Assembly: GCA_024653775.1 (NCBI GenBank)
Contig: JANLHZ010000184.1
Span: 1 to 44,385 of the forward strand
Direction: 5' to 3'
DNA: 44,385 nt
Source of the DNA: Planctomycetota bacterium
GTDB taxonomy: Bacteria > Planctomycetota > UBA8742 > JACQVU01 > JANLHZ01
A program made the translations under genes and the position numbers. Under the pieces are notes generated by a model that was given only the letters and a program-made list of their open reading frames with translations, was not told the DNA's origin and did no database searches. Below are positions 42,129 to 44,385 of the stretch, piece by piece. Every line of letters starts with the position of its first letter. Position 1 is the first letter of the stretch.

Positions 42129-43694
42129 ATGTTCGCATATTTTCTTGAGGCCGAATTCGATCCGACTCTGCCCGCTCTGGGCGCGGTTCTCGGCGGGCTG
42201 CTGCTTCTGGTACTCGTCATCATCCTGACGAGGTGGAAGCGCGTCGGACCGAACGAAGCCGCGGTGATCAGCGGTAAGGGTAAGTTCCGCATCATCACGG
42301 GCGGAGGCACTTTCGTGTGGCCTGTGCTCGAGATGGTGCAGTACCTGAACCTCGAAATTATGACGATCGACATTCAGCTTAAGGACATCTACACCGCCGC
42401 GGGAGTGCCCGTCAGCGTCGACGGCGTCGCGCAGCTAAAAGTTCGCGGCGAGGAAGGTTCGATCCGCACCGCGGCGGAACGGTTCCTCGGAAAGCGCACG
42501 GAGCAGATTCGCCAGATCGCGCTCCAGACCCTCGAAGGCCACCTGCGCGCCATCGTCGGCAAGATGAGCGTCGAGGAGATATACCGCGATCGAGACAGGT
42601 TCGCGCAGGAGGTTCAGCTCGTCGCAGCGGACGATATGGCCGGGATGGGACTGATGATCAACAGCTTCGCGCTGCGGGACATCAAGGACGATGAAGGATA
42701 CCTCGAAGCGCTCGGCAAGCCGCAGATCGCGAAGGTCAAGCGCGATGCCACCATAGCCGAGGCGGACATGAGCCGCGACGCGAGGATCAGGAAAGCCGAC
42801 GCCGAGAAGGACGCGAAGGTCAAGGAAGCCGAGGCATTCCGCGCAGGCGAGCAGGCGCGTTACACCGCGGAAACGGAAATCGCAATGTCGAAACGCGACT
42901 ACGAGATGAAGCAGGCCGAGTACGACCAGGCCACAGCGCTCAAGAAGGCGGAGGCCGACCTCAGCTACGATCTGCAAACGCACCGCTCTATGCAGGCGGT
43001 CAAGGAACAGGAAATGCAGGTCCAGATCGTCGAGCGCGAAAAGCAGATCGAAATCCAGGAGCGCGAAATCAGAAGGCGCGAGAAGGAACTCGAAGCGAGC
43101 GTCAATCGTCCCGCGGAGGCGGAACGCTACAAGATTCAGCAGATGGCCGAGGCTGAGCGATTCAAGCGAGAACAGGAAGCCACTGGTCAGGCGAACGCGG
43201 ACAGGGCGCTCGGTGAAGGTGAAGCCGCGGCGAACAAGGCGCGAGGTCTCGCGAAGGCGGACGTCGAGCGCGCGGAAGGTCTCGCGAAGGCGGACGTCAT
43301 CCTCGCGCAGGGCGCAAACGAGGCGGAAGCGATGGCGAAGAAGGCGCTCGCGTGGCGTCAGTACAACGAGGCCGCGATCCTCGAAATGCTCATCGCGAAA
43401 CTCCCGGAGATCGCGCGCGAAGTCGCTGCGCCGCTTTCGAACATCGGCAACATCACGCTCGTCAGTACAGGCGGCGAAAACGGGTCCGACGGCATGGCGA
43501 GCAGGATTTCCGGCGAGGTCACGAAAGTCCTTGCGCAGCTCCCGCCGACGGTACAGGCCCTAAGCGGCGTGGACCTCCTCGATCTGTTCAAGAAGCTCCC
43601 AGCGCTCGCAAAGAGCGGGGACGCCAATGCCACCCGCGAAGCCCGCGACGCCCTCGACAAGATCAAATCCGGCGCGGACGTGCTGGAGGAATAA
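42129..43694 (+). CDS. floT: Flotillin (FloT/YuaG-like)
   Basis: 521 residues. An N-terminal membrane segment (about 11-33, LGAVLGGLLLLVLVIIL) leads to an SPFH/PHB domain (about 35-205, with VSVDGVAQLKV and ALRDIKDD). A long Ala/Glu/Lys coiled coil follows (about 200-400, many EAE and KAD heptads), and a conserved tail. Flotillins form oligomers at the inner membrane and scaffold signalling and transport complexes. GGAGGA precedes the ATG. It follows an NfeD partner, the classic pair. Confidence 0.95.
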   Translation: MFAYFLEAEFDPTLPALGAVLGGLLLLVLVIILTRWKRVGPNEAAVISGKGKFRIITGGGTFVWPVLEMVQYLNLEIMTIDIQLKDIYTAAGVPVSVDGVAQLKVRGEEGSIRTAAERFLGKRTEQIRQIALQTLEGHLRAIVGKMSVEEIYRDRDRFAQEVQLVAADDMAGMGLMINSFALRDIKDDEGYLEALGKPQIAKVKRDATIAEADMSRDARIRKADAEKDAKVKEAEAFRAGEQARYTAETEIAMSKRDYEMKQAEYDQATALKKAEADLSYDLQTHRSMQAVKEQEMQVQIVEREKQIEIQEREIRRREKELEASVNRPAEAERYKIQQMAEAERFKREQEATGQANADRALGEGEAAANKARGLAKADVERAEGLAKADVILAQGANEAEAMAKKALAWRQYNEAAILEMLIAKLPEIAREVAAPLSNIGNITLVSTGGENGSDGMASRISGEVTKVLAQLPPTVQALSGVDLLDLFKKLPALAKSGDANATREARDALDKIKSGADVLEE

Positions 43695-43767
43695 CGGATC
43701 TTCATTGCCCGAATTCAATATGGCAGGTATAATTCAATGTCATATATATAAATGTCGAGGCAAAATA

Positions 43768-44187
43768 ATGGCTGCTCGAAAAACAGACAATCTGGAACTT
43801 GCTCCGCCTGATAATTCTACCAGGACGGATCGCATTAAATCGAGACTCAAAGAGCTCGCGCAAATGAAGGACGGCTGGCTCGACAACGAAGGCAAGGCGC
43901 CTTCGAAGGAAGGTCTGATCTGGCTCGAATCGGCGATGGCTCTTTACTATCCAAGTGATGCTCCTAAGCCATACATTTATCCGACAGAAGCAGGCGGGAT
44001 TCAGATCGAGTGGAAAGAAAGTGGGCACTATTTCTCGATCGAGATCGATCTTGAAGAGAAATCCGGGTATTGGCACGATCTCAACACAGTGACCGACGAG
44101 GACTATGAAGAGGTTATGGATTTGTCCGGAGCCGTGGGATGGTCGAGACTTTGCCTTTTGCTAGCGGAAAACGATTCGGATGCTTGA
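43768..44187 (+). CDS. First gene of a two-gene module, conserved DGWLD-type protein
   Basis: 139 residues from ATG 43768 (GAGG upstream). It contains MKDGWLDNEGKAPSKEGL, YIYPTEAGGIQIEW and FSIEIDLEEKSGYWHDL. I recall this pattern from a widespread bacterial family of small proteins found next to a second short gene in toxin-antitoxin-like arrangements. No enzyme motif was seen. The next gene overlaps its stop (ATG at 44180), so the two are translationally coupled. Composition is more AT-rich than the flotillin gene upstream, suggesting acquisition (inference). Confidence 0.7.
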   Translation: MAARKTDNLELAPPDNSTRTDRIKSRLKELAQMKDGWLDNEGKAPSKEGLIWLESAMALYYPSDAPKPYIYPTEAGGIQIEWKESGHYFSIEIDLEEKSGYWHDLNTVTDEDYEEVMDLSGAVGWSRLCLLLAENDSDA

Positions 44188-44359
44188 CCCCGAAACTTTG
44201 CTCCATCGTCAGATTCATCCAAGTTGGATTATGGATGACGAAATAACATCCCAGGCATTCAAGCCGACGCTTAAGGATAATGGCAAACGGCTTTGTTGCA
44301 TAAGTGAAAGCGATACAAATTCCTTCAATGGTGGGCAAAACCGAACGTGGGAGTACTAG
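44180..44359 (+). pseudogene. Second gene of the module, apparently truncated
   Basis: 59 residues, starting in the overlap with the previous gene. The N-terminus LLHRQIHPSWIMDDEITSQA and FKPTLKDNGK matches what I recall of the partner family (HP...TSQAFxPTxKD), which normally runs to 100 or more residues. Here the frame turns unfamiliar after LCCISESD and stops at TAG 44357. A premature stop or frameshift is likely; the downstream sequence is outside the window. Confidence 0.5.
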
Positions 44360-44385
44360 CGAACCGTCAAAAATGCCAGATTTCT

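Overview
The window looks like a chromosome segment from a flagellated, Gram-negative-type bacterium with moderately high GC. It has lipobox signal peptides, long secreted TPR and HEAT proteins, an M28-PDZ peptidase, a giant beta-rich surface protein and many small palindromic repeats. That mix recalls PVC-group or related candidate-phylum genomes (Planctomycetota, Hydrogenedentota and similar), but no rRNA or phylogenetic marker fixes this, so the placement is inference. No phage, plasmid, CRISPR array or autonomous transposase was seen.

Layout. 0.1-2.3 kb: thioredoxin and flagellin 1 (minus strand). 3.0-12.6 kb: one giant predicted surface lipoprotein. 12.6-15.4 kb: an orphan antitoxin-like gene, then mnmG, which carries an in-frame palindromic repeat, then a 448-bp mobile element (copy A). 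15.5-18.8 kb: an M28-PDZ peptidase, a small membrane protein, tRNA-Ala(CGC) and a coiled-coil membrane protein directly abutting the tRNA. 19.4-21.2 kb: a sugar-nucleotide epimerase-like protein and a PilZ (YcgR-like) protein. 21.2-22.4 kb: a two-gene cassette (Toll/interleukin-receptor-like membrane protein plus PIN-domain protein) between 24-bp direct repeats. 22.4-27.9 kb: a divergent ArgG, a MoxR ATPase and a large HEAT/TPR secreted protein. 28.0-28.4 kb: element copy B, inverted relative to A. 28.5-34.4 kb: a TPR metallopeptidase, a repeat-tailed lipoprotein, a PHP phosphoesterase and tRNA-Val(CAC). 34.5-40.2 kb: two tandem flagellin plus FlgM-like units on the minus strand, each with a long structured leader. 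40.3-44.4 kb: an alpha/beta hydrolase, an NfeD-flotillin operon and a two-gene module of unknown role whose second gene looks truncated.

Main themes. (1) Flagellar control: three flagellin genes have long 5' leaders with hairpins whose loops fit the CsrA-type A-N-GGA-N pattern. Two of them are followed by a FlgM-like anti-sigma gene, and a PilZ protein lies in the same window. (2) A roughly 450-bp terminal-inverted-repeat element occurs twice, each copy flanked by its own short direct repeat, with a central hairpin that keeps pairing where the copies differ. (3) A probable mobile Toll/interleukin-receptor-like plus PIN cassette sits at the 3' end of the PilZ gene and has rebuilt that gene's end. 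(4) Several families of small palindromic repeats are present, one inserted in frame inside mnmG.
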